NCBI RefSeq assembly: GCF_007992715.1
Contig: NZ_BKAU01000001.1
Coordinates: forward strand, 2,418,001 to 2,482,000
Reading direction: 5' to 3'
From: Chitinophaga cymbidii
GTDB taxonomy: Bacteria; Bacteroidota; Bacteroidia; Chitinophagales; Chitinophagaceae
Length of the DNA: 64,000 nucleotides
Part shown: one piece after another, positions 44,776 to 53,670 of the stretch
How the letters are laid out: every line of letters starts with the position of its first letter
How positions within the stretch are numbered: position 1 is the stretch's first letter
Position numbers and translations under genes: made by a program
The notes under the pieces: model-generated
Databases searched by the model: none
The model's input: only the letters and a program-made list of their open reading frames with translations
Told to the model about the DNA's origin: nothing

Positions 44776-46095
44776 GTGTTTGAATCATTATCGGAACGGC
44801 TCGACTCGGCCTTTAAGCAGTTAAAAGGTGAAGGCCGTATCTCTGAAATCAACGTAGCCACCACCGTAAAAGAGATCCGCAGGGCGCTGGTAGATGCGGA
44901 TGTCAACTTCAAAATAGCCAAGGAATTTACTGACAGAGTAAGGGAAAAGGCAATGGGAGAGAAGGTGATCACCGCCATCTCGCCCGGTCAGCTCATGGTG
45001 AAGATCGTGAAAGACGAGCTGGCGGAGCTGATGGGGAATACCGAAGTGGAGCTGGAGCTGAAAGCAAACCCCACGGTGATCCTGATCGCAGGGCTGCAAG
45101 GTTCCGGTAAGACCACCTTTTCCGGCAAGCTTGCCAATTTCCTCAAAACCAAGAAGAACAAGAAACCCTTGCTGGTAGCGGCTGACATCTATCGTCCCGC
45201 TGCGATCGACCAGTTGAAAGTACTGGGCGGCCAGATAGGAGTGGAAGTATACAGCGAACCCGAGAACAAGAACGCGGTGCAGATCGCGGAAAACGCCATC
45301 AAAGAAGCGAAAGCCAAAGGCAACAACGTGGTGATCATCGATACCGCCGGCCGCCTGGCCGTGGATGAGGTGATGATGACGGAGGTCGCCAATGTGAAAG
45401 CGGCTGTTGCTCCGCAGGAGATACTGTTCGTGGTGGATTCCATGACCGGCCAGGATGCCGTGAACACCGCAAAAGCGTTCAACGAGCGGCTGGATTTCTC
45501 CGGGATCGTGCTCACGAAGCTGGACGGCGATACCCGCGGCGGTGCGGCGCTGACCATCAAATACACCGTGCAGAAGCCCATCAAGTTCGTGAGCATGGGC
45601 GAAAAGCTGGATACGCTGGACGTGTTCTACCCCGAACGTATGGCGCAGCGTATCCTGGGCATGGGAGATATCACCACCCTCGTGGAAAGGGCCCAGGCGC
45701 AATTCGACGAAGAACAGGCTAAAAAGCTCGAAAAGAAGATCCGCCAGAACAAGTTCGACTTTGACGATTTCAAAGAACAGCTGCAGCAGATCAAGAAAAT
45801 GGGCAGCATCAAAGACCTGCTTGGCATGATCCCTGGGGTAGGTAAAGCCGTGAAAGACCTGGATATCAGCGACGACGCCTTCAAAGGCATCGAAGCGCTG
45901 ATCAACTCCATGACTCCTGCGGAAAGGGCCAATCCCGAGCTGATAGACGGCAGCCGCCGCAGGCGCATCGCCAAAGGAGCGGGCAAGGAGATCCAGGACC
46001 TGAACCAGTTCATGAAACAATTCGAGCAGATGCGGCAGATGATGAAAATGATGAACAAAATACCGGGTGGTGCTAAGGGATTGAAAATGAGATAA
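44776..46095 (+). CDS. ffh: Signal recognition particle protein
   Basis: SRP54 homologue of 439 residues that binds signal sequences of nascent membrane proteins with the 4.5S RNA. N domain (about 1-90), GTPase domain with P-loop GLQGSGKTT (106-114), DTAGRL and TKLDGDTRGGA, then the Met-rich M domain ending MMKMMNKIPGG. GTG start. It heads the common ffh-rpsP-rimM-trmD-rplS neighbourhood. Confidence 0.96.
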   Translation: MFESLSERLDSAFKQLKGEGRISEINVATTVKEIRRALVDADVNFKIAKEFTDRVREKAMGEKVITAISPGQLMVKIVKDELAELMGNTEVELELKANPTVILIAGLQGSGKTTFSGKLANFLKTKKNKKPLLVAADIYRPAAIDQLKVLGGQIGVEVYSEPENKNAVQIAENAIKEAKAKGNNVVIIDTAGRLAVDEVMMTEVANVKAAVAPQEILFVVDSMTGQDAVNTAKAFNERLDFSGIVLTKLDGDTRGGAALTIKYTVQKPIKFVSMGEKLDTLDVFYPERMAQRILGMGDITTLVERAQAQFDEEQAKKLEKKIRQNKFDFDDFKEQLQQIKKMGSIKDLLGMIPGVGKAVKDLDISDDAFKGIEALINSMTPAERANPELIDGSRRRRIAKGAGKEIQDLNQFMKQFEQMRQMMKMMNKIPGGAKGLKMR

Positions 46096-46142
46096 TAAAC
46101 TTTTTACGGCAGCGGTTTTAAGATGTTACGGACCGAATTTTA

Positions 46143-46174
46143 TTTGGGAAGTTTCAATTTTAAGCCTACATTTG
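46143..46174 (+). promoter_or_regulatory. Promoter of rpsP
   Basis: TTTG (46143-46146), 20-bp spacer, TACATTTG (46167-46174), about 58 bp before the rpsP start. Confidence 0.65.
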
Positions 46175-46231
46175 CTGCCCCAATAGAAACAATATTTTTT
46201 AACAACTCGCAAGAAATAATTCGACTTATTT

Positions 46232-46702
46232 ATGCCAGTAAAGATCAGATTACAGAGACACGGCGCAAAAAAGAGACCTTTTTATTTTATTGTTGTGGCT
46301 GATGCCCGCGCGCCCAGGGATGGTAAATTCATCCAGAAAATCGGTACCTACAATCCTTTGACCGTACCGGCTTCTATCAACATCGATACGCAGAAAGCGC
46401 TCCGCTGGCTGCAGAAAGGTGCACAACCTACCGATACCGTTAGAAGAATCCTTTCCTTCAAAGGCGTATTGTACCTGAAACACCTCCTGAGAGGGGTGAA
46501 ACTCGGCCTGTTCGATGAGCCTACCGCTTACACCAAATTCGAACAATGGCAGGCTGACCACGAGCAGAAAGTTTCTGCCCGCCGCGAAAGCCAGAGAAGA
46601 GCTTCCCGCCCGGTTGCACCGGTAGTGCGGAAAGTGGAAGACGCTCCTGCTGCTCCCGCTGCTTCTTCTGAAGCTGAAGACGAAGGAACTGCTGAAGCAT
46701 AA
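46232..46702 (+). CDS. rpsP: Ribosomal protein S16 with C-terminal extension
   Basis: Small-subunit protein of 156 residues. The conserved core (about 1-80) starts [26 protein letters not shown]-terminal extension of about 70 residues, rich in Ala, Glu, Arg and Val, is longer than in E. coli (82 residues in total) and is typical of Bacteroidota. It lies 81 bp before rimM. Confidence 0.96.
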   Translation: MPVKIRLQRHGAKKRPFYFIVVADARAPRDGKFIQKIGTYNPLTVPASINIDTQKALRWLQKGAQPTDTVRRILSFKGVLYLKHLLRGVKLGLFDEPTAYTKFEQWQADHEQKVSARRESQRRASRPVAPVVRKVEDAPAAPAASSEAEDEGTAEA

Positions 46703-46783
46703 TCATCAGCATACCATATTGCAAAAAGGGAAGATTTGTTCGCAAAGATTCCCTTTTTGCTTTTCTAAAACAGGCATCATCGA

Positions 46784-47305
46784 ATGGCCAATTATTTCAA
46801 TATCGGCAAGCTGTCCGCCGTATACGGCACGGAAGGGGAAATGATCGTGAAGCACAGCCTCGGGAAAAAATCGTCCCTGAAAGACATCACGGCTGTTTTT
46901 ATCGAAGACCGTAAGGACAGCTTCCTACCGTATTTCATTCAGAAAGCCAGGGCAAAAGACGCCGAACACCTGTACATCAAGCTGGAAGGCATCGATTCCC
47001 GGGAAGCCGCCAGGAAGTTGTTGCAGAAAGGCATTTACCTGGACGAGGCCGATTTCAAGGGGCTGGCATCCGCCTCCGCACCTTTGTCCCTCCTCGGCTT
47101 CAGCGTAACGGACAAACAGCATGGGCCGCTGGGAGAAATATCGGAGATCATTGAAATGCCGTTACAGGTACTGGCAAAGGTCATGTTCCGGGAAAAGGAA
47201 ATGCTGCTCCCGCTGAATGAACAGACCCTGCTGAAAATCGATAAAAAACAGCAAACCGTGCACCTGGACCTCCCGGAAGGTTTGCTAGACATCTACTTAG
47301 GTTAA
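46784..47305 (+). CDS. rimM: 16S rRNA processing protein RimM
   Basis: Ribosome maturation factor of 173 residues that binds S19 and helps 30S assembly. N-terminal beta-barrel starts YFNIGKLSAVYGTEGEMIVKH; the C-terminal PRC-barrel holds LLGFSVTDKQHGPLGEI. Between rpsP and trmD as in most bacteria; trmD starts 9 bp downstream. Confidence 0.93.
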   Translation: MANYFNIGKLSAVYGTEGEMIVKHSLGKKSSLKDITAVFIEDRKDSFLPYFIQKARAKDAEHLYIKLEGIDSREAARKLLQKGIYLDEADFKGLASASAPLSLLGFSVTDKQHGPLGEISEIIEMPLQVLAKVMFREKEMLLPLNEQTLLKIDKKQQTVHLDLPEGLLDIYLG

Positions 47306-47314
47306 AACGAGCAC

Positions 47315-47995
47315 ATGCGGATAGATATCATCACTGTACTGCCGGAACTGCTGGAAAGCCCGTTCGCGCACTCCATCATGAAGCGCGCAAAGGCCCGGGG
47401 CCTCCTGGAGGTGAACCTGCACCCCCTGCGGCAGTATTCCAATTTCCGCCAGAACCAGGTAGACGATTACCAGTTCGGCGGCGGCGCCGGCATGGTCATG
47501 ATGATCGAACCGCTGGTGAACGCCATCGAGAGCCTGCAAAAAGAGGTCACGTACGACGAGATCATCTACCTGACGCCGGACGGGCAGACCTTTAACCAGA
47601 AGATGGCCAACAGCCTCTCCCTCAAAGGGAACCTGCTGATCATCTGCGGCCACTACAAAGGCATCGACGAACGGGTAAGAGAGCATTTCGTTACGATGGA
47701 GATCTCCATCGGCGACTTTGTACTATCCGGCGGGGAGCTGCCCGCGGCCATCCTGGTGGACGCCATCGGGCGCCTGCTGCCCGGCGTGCTGAACGACGAA
47801 ACCTCCGCACTGTTCGACTCCTTCCAGGACAACCTGCTGGCGCCGCCGGTGTACACCCGGCCGGAAGACTTCCGGGGCTGGAAAGTACCGCCCGTGCTGC
47901 TGAGCGGGGACCACCGCAAGATCGCCGAATGGCGGCATGAAGAAGCCCTCAGAAGAACGAAAGAGCGGCGGCCGGACATATTCCGGCAGGATTAA
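47315..47995 (+). CDS. trmD: tRNA (guanine37-N1)-methyltransferase
   Basis: Methylates G37 next to the anticodon, preventing frameshifts. 226 residues. SPOUT-type knot with [12 protein letters not shown] (about 52-63), [10 protein letters not shown] and the knot loop [12 protein letters not shown]-terminal helical domain for tRNA binding ends TKERRPDIF. Ends 80 bp before rplS, which has its own promoter. Confidence 0.96.
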   Translation: MRIDIITVLPELLESPFAHSIMKRAKARGLLEVNLHPLRQYSNFRQNQVDDYQFGGGAGMVMMIEPLVNAIESLQKEVTYDEIIYLTPDGQTFNQKMANSLSLKGNLLIICGHYKGIDERVREHFVTMEISIGDFVLSGGELPAAILVDAIGRLLPGVLNDETSALFDSFQDNLLAPPVYTRPEDFRGWKVPPVLLSGDHRKIAEWRHEEALRRTKERRPDIFRQD

Positions 47996-48026
47996 GAGTT
48001 ATTTTTCTAAAAACACGGGAAAGCTT

Positions 48027-48056
48027 TTGGTAATTGGGAAATCTTACATACCTTTG
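48027..48056 (+). promoter_or_regulatory. Promoter of rplS
   Basis: TTG (48027-48029), 19-bp spacer, TACCTTTG (48049-48056), 20 bp before the rplS start. Confidence 0.65.
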
Positions 48057-48075
48057 CCGTCCTATAAATTATTGA

Positions 48076-48426
48076 ATGATGAACGCAATTTCTTTTGTTC
48101 ACGAGCAGTTGACTGCTGGCAAGCAATATCCGAAGTTCAAAGCCGGTGACAATGTTACCGTTAACTATAAGATCGTAGAAGGCAACAAGGAACGTATCCA
48201 GTCCTTCAAAGGCGATGTGGTAAAGATCCAGGGCACCGGATTTACTGCCTCTTTCACTGTGCGCAAGATCTCTGACGGCGTGGGCGTGGAAAGGCTGTTC
48301 CCCTACTATTCTCCCAACATCGATTCTATCGTGCTGAATAAAGTAGGTAAAGTAAGAAGGGCTAAACTGTACTACCTGCGCGAACGCCAGGGTAAAGCTG
48401 CCCGTATCAAGGAAAAAAGGGTTTAG
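48076..48426 (+). CDS. rplS: Ribosomal protein L19
   Basis: Large-subunit protein of 116 residues at the 30S-50S interface. [20 protein letters not shown] and [18 protein letters not shown] are family motifs; C-terminal basic [17 protein letters not shown] tail. Last gene of the ribosomal/trmD group. Confidence 0.97.
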   Translation: MMNAISFVHEQLTAGKQYPKFKAGDNVTVNYKIVEGNKERIQSFKGDVVKIQGTGFTASFTVRKISDGVGVERLFPYYSPNIDSIVLNKVGKVRRAKLYYLRERQGKAARIKEKRV

Positions 48427-48630
48427 TATTATATACAGGGAAATTAGTATTGGCGGGAGTCCGGACGGGCTTCCGCTTTTTCTTTTCCCTGCCGGAGAAA
48501 GGACCAGCCATCACCGCCTGTCATATGCTTGTTTTTCATTTTCCCGAAAAGCTCCCCGTAATGCCTGTATTTAAAGATTATCAAGCTCCCGGCGGCTTTC
48601 TTAAAACTTAATTAAAGTCTTGTCCGTTGA

Positions 48631-48661
48631 TTGAAAAACCCCGAATTATAACATATCTTTG
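48631..48661 (+). promoter_or_regulatory. Promoter of tatA-like gene
   Basis: TTG (48631-48633), 20-bp spacer, TATCTTTG (48654-48661), 29 bp before the start. Confidence 0.65.
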
Positions 48662-48689
48662 TTAGCTGAACATTATAAAAACTGAGAAA

Positions 48690-48917
48690 ATGACTGCTAT
48701 TTTCGCTAAATCACCGCTCTTACTCTTTCAAGAACTTGGCATGACCGAATTAATTCTGATCGCACTCGTAGTATTACTCCTGTTTGGTGGTAAGAAGATC
48801 CCTGAATTAATGCGTGGCCTGGGCAAGGGTATCCGCGAGTTCAAAGATGCCAAAGACAACGTGCGCCGTGAAATGGAAGAGGGCATGAAGGAAGCTGACG
48901 TTAATAAAAACGCTTAA
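48690..48917 (+). CDS. tatA: Sec-independent translocase TatA/TatB-type protein
   Basis: A 75-residue membrane protein with one N-terminal helix ([23 protein letters not shown]), the FGxxKIPE hinge, an amphipathic helix ([14 protein letters not shown]) and a charged tail, as in TatA. The ATG at 48741 would give a classic short N-terminus, but the ATG at 48690 sits at a normal distance from the promoter and gives 17 extra residues. Forms the pore of the twin-arginine pathway, which may export the SOD encoded at 37418. Confidence 0.9.
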   Translation: MTAIFAKSPLLLFQELGMTELILIALVVLLLFGGKKIPELMRGLGKGIREFKDAKDNVRREMEEGMKEADVNKNA

Positions 48918-48972
48918 TCCCCACCTCTTTTATCCGGATTTTAGAGATCTCCATTGTAAGATTTAAACTGGT

Positions 48973-50424
48973 TTGGGTTTGACTGAATTCAGCAGTATAT
49001 CGTCTTTTCATGAGGCGTTGTATGCCGGAAAAACGACCTGCGAGTCTGTCGTACGTTTGTACCTCGACAAAATTGAGCAGGCCCGGCACCTCAATGCATA
49101 CCTGGAAGTATTTACCGAAGAAGCTTTGGCGCAGGCCGCAGCGCTCGACGCCCGTATCCAAAAAGGAGAAAGGCCGGGAAGCCTGGCCGGCGTGGTGGTC
49201 GGGATCAAGGACGTGCTCTGTTACAAAGGGCATAAAGTGACCGCCGCCTCAAAAATACTCGAAGGGTTTACCTCCCTCTATTCATCAACAGCCGTAGAAA
49301 GACTTATCGCGGAAGGCGCCATCATCATCGGGCGCCTTAATTGTGACGAGTTTGCCATGGGCTCCACCAACGAGAACTCGGCATACGGTAAAGTACTGAA
49401 CGCGCTGGACAACAGCCGTGTTCCCGGCGGGTCCTCCGGTGGTTCCGCCGTAGCCGTGCAGGCCGGCCTTTGCCAGGTCAGCCTCGGCAGTGATACCGGC
49501 GGCTCCGTACGCCAGCCGGCGGATTTTTGCGGGATCATCGGGCTGAAACCGAGCTATGGACGCATTTCCCGGCATGGGCTCATCGCCTATGCCTCGTCAT
49601 TTGACCAGATCGGCATTTTTGGCGCGAATATTGCTGACGTGGCTATGGTTCTACAAGTCATAGCCGGGCCGGATGCGTACGACAGTACGGCCGCCCAACG
49701 CGAAGTCCCTGATTACCAGGCAAATTTCCGGCACAATAAAACCAGGAAATTTGCGTATTTAAAAGATGCCCTCCATCACGAAGGCCTGGATACAGAAATG
49801 CGGGCGGGATACGAGAACTTCTTTGAAGATTTGAAATCGGAAGGACACACTGTTGAAGGAGTGAATTTCGATTACCTGGATTATGTGGTGGCAGCCTATT
49901 ACGTGCTGACCACAGCAGAAGCCTCCAGCAATCTCAGCCGGTTCGACGGAGTAAAGTACGGGTACCGTACCTCCGGAAAGGACCTGGACCTGACGGACTT
50001 TTACAGGAAAAGCCGCTCAGAGGGATTCGGAAAAGAGGTAAAACGCCGCATACTGTTAGGCACCTTTGTGCTGAGCGCCGGTTACTACGACGCTTACTTT
50101 ACAAAAGCACAACAGGTGAGAAGGCTGGTGGTGGAGAAAATGCGCAGCATACTCAGCGAATACGACGCTATCCTCTTACCTACCGTACCATCAACAGCAT
50201 TCAGAATCGGGGAGAAAATGGATGATCCCATCGCCATGTACCTGGCAGATATTTATACGGTACTGGCGAACCTGACCGGGGTTCCGGCGATTTCCGTACC
50301 TTTGCAGCGGCATTCTAACGGAATGCCCTATGGGGTGCAGATCATCACGAAGGAGTTTGACGAAGAGAACTTATTGCAAATAGCAAATAACATATTGCAA
50401 GAGCAGCAAGTAAATATATCATAA
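48973..50424 (+). CDS. gatA: Asp-tRNA(Asn)/Glu-tRNA(Gln) amidotransferase subunit A
   Basis: Amidase subunit of the GatCAB complex that converts misacylated Glu-tRNA(Gln) to Gln-tRNA(Gln). 483 residues. Ser-cisSer-Lys triad: Lys79 (VVGIKD), Ser154 (GGSSGGS) and Ser178 (DTGGSVRQP). With the TTG at 48973 as start these positions are the ones usual for GatA, which supports that rare start; no ATG occurs in a suitable place. Stop is 13 bp before the transglycosylase gene. gatB and gatC are not nearby. Confidence 0.94.
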   Translation: MGLTEFSSISSFHEALYAGKTTCESVVRLYLDKIEQARHLNAYLEVFTEEALAQAAALDARIQKGERPGSLAGVVVGIKDVLCYKGHKVTAASKILEGFTSLYSSTAVERLIAEGAIIIGRLNCDEFAMGSTNENSAYGKVLNALDNSRVPGGSSGGSAVAVQAGLCQVSLGSDTGGSVRQPADFCGIIGLKPSYGRISRHGLIAYASSFDQIGIFGANIADVAMVLQVIAGPDAYDSTAAQREVPDYQANFRHNKTRKFAYLKDALHHEGLDTEMRAGYENFFEDLKSEGHTVEGVNFDYLDYVVAAYYVLTTAEASSNLSRFDGVKYGYRTSGKDLDLTDFYRKSRSEGFGKEVKRRILLGTFVLSAGYYDAYFTKAQQVRRLVVEKMRSILSEYDAILLPTVPSTAFRIGEKMDDPIAMYLADIYTVLANLTGVPAISVPLQRHSNGMPYGVQIITKEFDEENLLQIANNILQEQQVNIS

Positions 50425-50437
50425 AACTAAATAGTGT

Positions 50438-51673
50438 ATGACGAAAGTCTTTTTATTACTCTTATCGCTGGTTGGGACCCTGAGTTCCTTCGCCGCCGGT
50501 GATTCGAGCCCTAAGGAGATGGCCGTTCCCGTACAGGAAACGCCCGCCGATACCACCACCGTCAAACTCAGGAAAACGGCACATCTGCCCAAGGATACAG
50601 TGGTGCATGGATCTCCGGCTTCTGCAGCCGTTAAAAAAGCAGCACAGACAATGACGCCGCTCGTCCGCCACAACCCCAAGGTATATGAGCAGATGAACGA
50701 TAACCGTTACGTTACCGGCTATATCAATGATTACGCTACCCGCTACAGCCGTCACCTTGCCGTGATGGTAGACCGCGCGGCGCCGTATTTCACCATGATA
50801 GAAAAGATCTTCTCAGACCACGGTATTCCCGAAGAAATGAAGTACCTGGCCGTGATAGAATCCGGCATGTCCTATAACGCCCGCTCCCGCGTTGGCGCCG
50901 TAGGCATGTGGCAGTTCATGAGCAGCACCGCCCGTATCTTCGGCCTGAGCGTTGGAAAGAAAGTGGACGAACGGAAAGATTTCTATAAATCCACCGTGGC
51001 CGCCGCCAAATATCTCAACGAGCTGTACGAACAGTTCGATGACTGGTTACTGGTAGTAGCCGCTTACAACTGCGGCGCAGGCGGTGTGCAGAGAGCACAG
51101 CGCATCAGCGGCAGAAGCGATTTCTGGGGCATCCAGTATTTCCTGCCCGCCGAGTCCCGCAGCCATGTATATAAATTCATTGCCACCGGGTATATCCTCG
51201 ACCGTTTCAACACCTTCTTTGGTGTAGGCGATAACGTAGCTACTTCCCCCGCTGCAAGGCTCAAGCCCGCGCCCGAATTCCGCAAACCCGCGGAGCTCAC
51301 GGAAGAAGACCTGTTCAATACCGTAGAATTCAACATTAGCGGTAAATACAGGATGGAAGCCATCGCCAAAAAACTGGAAATGGAACAGGCGGAACTGGAA
51401 AGGCTCAACCCTGACTTTGCGAAGGAACTGGCCGGAGAAGACAACAGCTACGACCTCCGCATTCCGAAAGAAAAGATGAAGACCTTCCTGGCGCAGAAAG
51501 AAGAGATACTGAAAGAATCATTGCAGCTGACGCTGGATGATAAAGCAGCGACCGTAGATAAATCACGTTTCCCTGCTCCGGTGAAGAAACCCGAAGTGAA
51601 CGCCAATCCTAAAAAGAAGGCCGCCGCTGCCAATACAAAAACGACAAAGAGAAAAACAACGGCGAAAAAGTAA
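50438..51673 (+). CDS. Lytic transglycosylase (MltD-like) with LysM-like region
   Basis: A 411-residue secreted murein lyase. Signal peptide (about 1-20), Ala/Pro-rich linker, SLT domain with catalytic Glu141 (AVIESGMSYNARS) and GAVGMWQFM, AAYNCGAGG; then a LysM-like segment (YRMEAIAKKLEMEQAELERLNPDF) and a Lys-rich tail. Cuts peptidoglycan glycan strands to give 1,6-anhydro ends. Ends at a strong terminator. Close behind gatA (13 bp), probably co-transcribed. Confidence 0.93.
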   Translation: MTKVFLLLLSLVGTLSSFAAGDSSPKEMAVPVQETPADTTTVKLRKTAHLPKDTVVHGSPASAAVKKAAQTMTPLVRHNPKVYEQMNDNRYVTGYINDYATRYSRHLAVMVDRAAPYFTMIEKIFSDHGIPEEMKYLAVIESGMSYNARSRVGAVGMWQFMSSTARIFGLSVGKKVDERKDFYKSTVAAAKYLNELYEQFDDWLLVVAAYNCGAGGVQRAQRISGRSDFWGIQYFLPAESRSHVYKFIATGYILDRFNTFFGVGDNVATSPAARLKPAPEFRKPAELTEEDLFNTVEFNISGKYRMEAIAKKLEMEQAELERLNPDFAKELAGEDNSYDLRIPKEKMKTFLAQKEEILKESLQLTLDDKAATVDKSRFPAPVKKPEVNANPKKKAAAANTKTTKRKTTAKK

Positions 51674-51690
51674 GCGCTGATAGAAGATAC

Positions 51691-51728
51691 AGAGGGCTGA
51701 CCAGGAAATAATGGTCAGCCCTCTTTTT
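51691..51728 (+). terminator. Terminator after the lytic transglycosylase
   Basis: AGAGGGCTGACCA (51691-51703) pairs perfectly with TGGTCAGCCCTCT (51712-51724), 8-nt loop, then four T residues. Confidence 0.93.
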
Positions 51729-51752
51729 ATGTCGATGATTATGTTGATGCAA

Positions 51753-53144
51753 TTATCCTTTAAAACCCGCATGGCGGCGGAATGGCGCGTAGTAATAACC
51801 GATCGCGTCCAGCAGCGGCCCCGTCATGAACGTGGTGGCCAGCGCCATCAGCACCAGCATCGCAAAAACGTCCGGCCGGAGAATCCCCAGGTCATACCCG
51901 ATATTCAGCACTACCAGCTCCATCAACCCCCGCGTATTCATCAAAGCCCCGATAGACAGGGAATCCTGCCATGACTGTCCCACCAGCCGCGCCGTGAGCG
52001 CGGAGCCCGCGAACTTGCCGCCCACGGCCACCAGCATAATGGCGCCGAAAACAGCCCATAAATGCCCTTCGTTCAGCAGCCCGATCTGCGTGCGCAGGCC
52101 CGTAAATGCAAAGAAGATGGGCAGCAATATTACAATGCTCACATCCTCCAGCTTGTCCGTCAGCACCTGCTTGATATTCGCTTCCGCCGGCATGATCACC
52201 CCTGCGAGGAAAGCGCCGAACAACAGGTGTATGCCGATCACTTCCGCCATGTATCCCGCTATCAGCAACACAAAGAAGCCCAGCGCCACTTTGGTCTTTG
52301 TGCCGGAAAGCCCGCTCATCCTGCGTTTCAGCCAGGGGCGTACGATTATCAGCATCGCCACTACGAACAGCACCGCCAGGCAGATCGTTACCACCGCGCT
52401 CAGGAAGCCGCCGGCCTTTACGATCGCCACCACTACGGCCAGGATGCACCAGGCGGTGATATCATCCGCTGCGGCGCAGGTAATGGCCATGGTGCCGAGC
52501 GGCGTGCCGGTAAGCCCGCGCTCCTGCACGATGCGCGCCAGTACCGGGAATGCCGTAACGCTCATGGCAATGCCCATGAACAGCGCAAAAGAGAGGAAGC
52601 TCACATGCGCCGGCGCGAACTGCCGGTAAGTGAAATAAGCGAGGCAGACGCCGAGGAAGAACGGAATGATAATGCTGGCGTGGCTGATCATCACCGCATC
52701 ATGGGCTTTTTGGCGGATCTTGCTGATGTCCAGCTCCATGCCTACGATGAACATAAAGAAAGCAAGACCTATCTGGCTGAGGAATTGAAGATTGTTCAAT
52801 GTAGATGCGGGAAAGATGGCATGCATGGCTTCCGGCCAGCACCAGCCCAGCAGGGAAGGGCCAAGCACAACGCCGGCAACGATCTCGCCCACTACAGCGG
52901 GCTGGCGGATCAGCCACGCCAGGTAACCGAACAGGCGGGAAACACAGAGAATAACGATGATCTGCAGCAGCAGCATGCTCAGCGGATGCCGCACATGCCC
53001 CAGCAGCTCCGCGAAGAGGCCGTCACTTCCCGCTGCCGTGGCTTCCTGCACGGAGGCAAGGCGTTCGCCCCGGTCAATAATGAACCATATCAACGCGGTG
53101 AAAATGCCGATTATCAGGGGATAGAGCAGATGTTTCCTTTTCAT
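51753..53144 (-). CDS. CPA2-type cation/proton antiporter
   Basis: A 463-residue inner-membrane antiporter with about 12-13 helices. Asp227-Asp228 in CAAADDITAW is the ion-binding pair of the CPA2 (KefB/NapA-like) family; VVGEIVAGVVLGPSLLG and FMFIVGMELD are other family motifs. No C-terminal TrkA-N nucleotide domain, so it is the short type. The start at 53144 gives MKRKHLLYPLIIG; the frame remains open upstream only by chance. Exchanges Na+ or K+ for H+. Confidence 0.92.
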   Translation of the reverse strand: MKRKHLLYPLIIGIFTALIWFIIDRGERLASVQEATAAGSDGLFAELLGHVRHPLSMLLLQIIVILCVSRLFGYLAWLIRQPAVVGEIVAGVVLGPSLLGWCWPEAMHAIFPASTLNNLQFLSQIGLAFFMFIVGMELDISKIRQKAHDAVMISHASIIIPFFLGVCLAYFTYRQFAPAHVSFLSFALFMGIAMSVTAFPVLARIVQERGLTGTPLGTMAITCAAADDITAWCILAVVVAIVKAGGFLSAVVTICLAVLFVVAMLIIVRPWLKRRMSGLSGTKTKVALGFFVLLIAGYMAEVIGIHLLFGAFLAGVIMPAEANIKQVLTDKLEDVSIVILLPIFFAFTGLRTQIGLLNEGHLWAVFGAIMLVAVGGKFAGSALTARLVGQSWQDSLSIGALMNTRGLMELVVLNIGYDLGILRPDVFAMLVLMALATTFMTGPLLDAIGYYYAPFRRHAGFKG

Positions 53145-53243
53145 GGCGGGCGCAGCTTTACAACGAAATATACAAACTAAATGACGAATCCCGCTTGTCA
53201 TCCTGTGACAACATACAATCCCGCTTATTCGTAATTTTGCGCC

Positions 53244-53630
53244 ATGAGCGCAGAAAAACTCCGCCTGGACAAGTACCTCTGGGCGATCCGCATATTCAAG
53301 ACCCGCACGCAGGCCGCTGCCGCATGCGATACCGGCAAGGTGAAAATGAACGGCAGCGCCGTGAAAGCCGCCCGCAACGTGAACATCGGCGACCAGTACG
53401 AGGTCAAAACAGAGGCCAAACGCTGGAAGATAGAAGTAGCGGGCCTGCTGCACAACCGCCAGGCTTATTCCGAAGCCATCAAATACTACCTGGATATCAC
53501 GCCCGAAGCCGACCAGCAGTTCAACCAGCGCGTCGCTTCCAGCTTCCATACCGGCAAACGCCCCAGCAAGATCGGGCGCCCCACCAAGAAGGAACGCCGG
53601 GATCTGGACGATTTTATGCAGGAAGATTAA
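53244..53630 (+). CDS. S4-domain RNA-binding protein (HslR/Hsp15-like)
   Basis: A 128-residue protein. The S4 domain starts LRLDKYLWAIRIFKTRTQAA and continues CDTGKVKMNGSAVKAARNVNIGDQ, as in Hsp15, which rescues stalled 50S subunits carrying tRNA. The C-terminus is basic (RPSKIGRPTKKERRDLD). 40 bp before lysA, possibly one transcript. Confidence 0.92.
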   Translation: MSAEKLRLDKYLWAIRIFKTRTQAAAACDTGKVKMNGSAVKAARNVNIGDQYEVKTEAKRWKIEVAGLLHNRQAYSEAIKYYLDITPEADQQFNQRVASSFHTGKRPSKIGRPTKKERRDLDDFMQED

Positions 53631-53670
53631 TATTCTTATTATTTTCGCACATTCAATTTACAACCATACA

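Noticed and set aside
44821..46020. 399-codon minus-strand open frame
   Set aside because: Antisense to ffh, a universal gene.
53145..53549. N-terminal extension of the antiporter
   Set aside because: It overlaps the S4-domain gene on the other strand; the first TM helix starts at the ATG at 53144.
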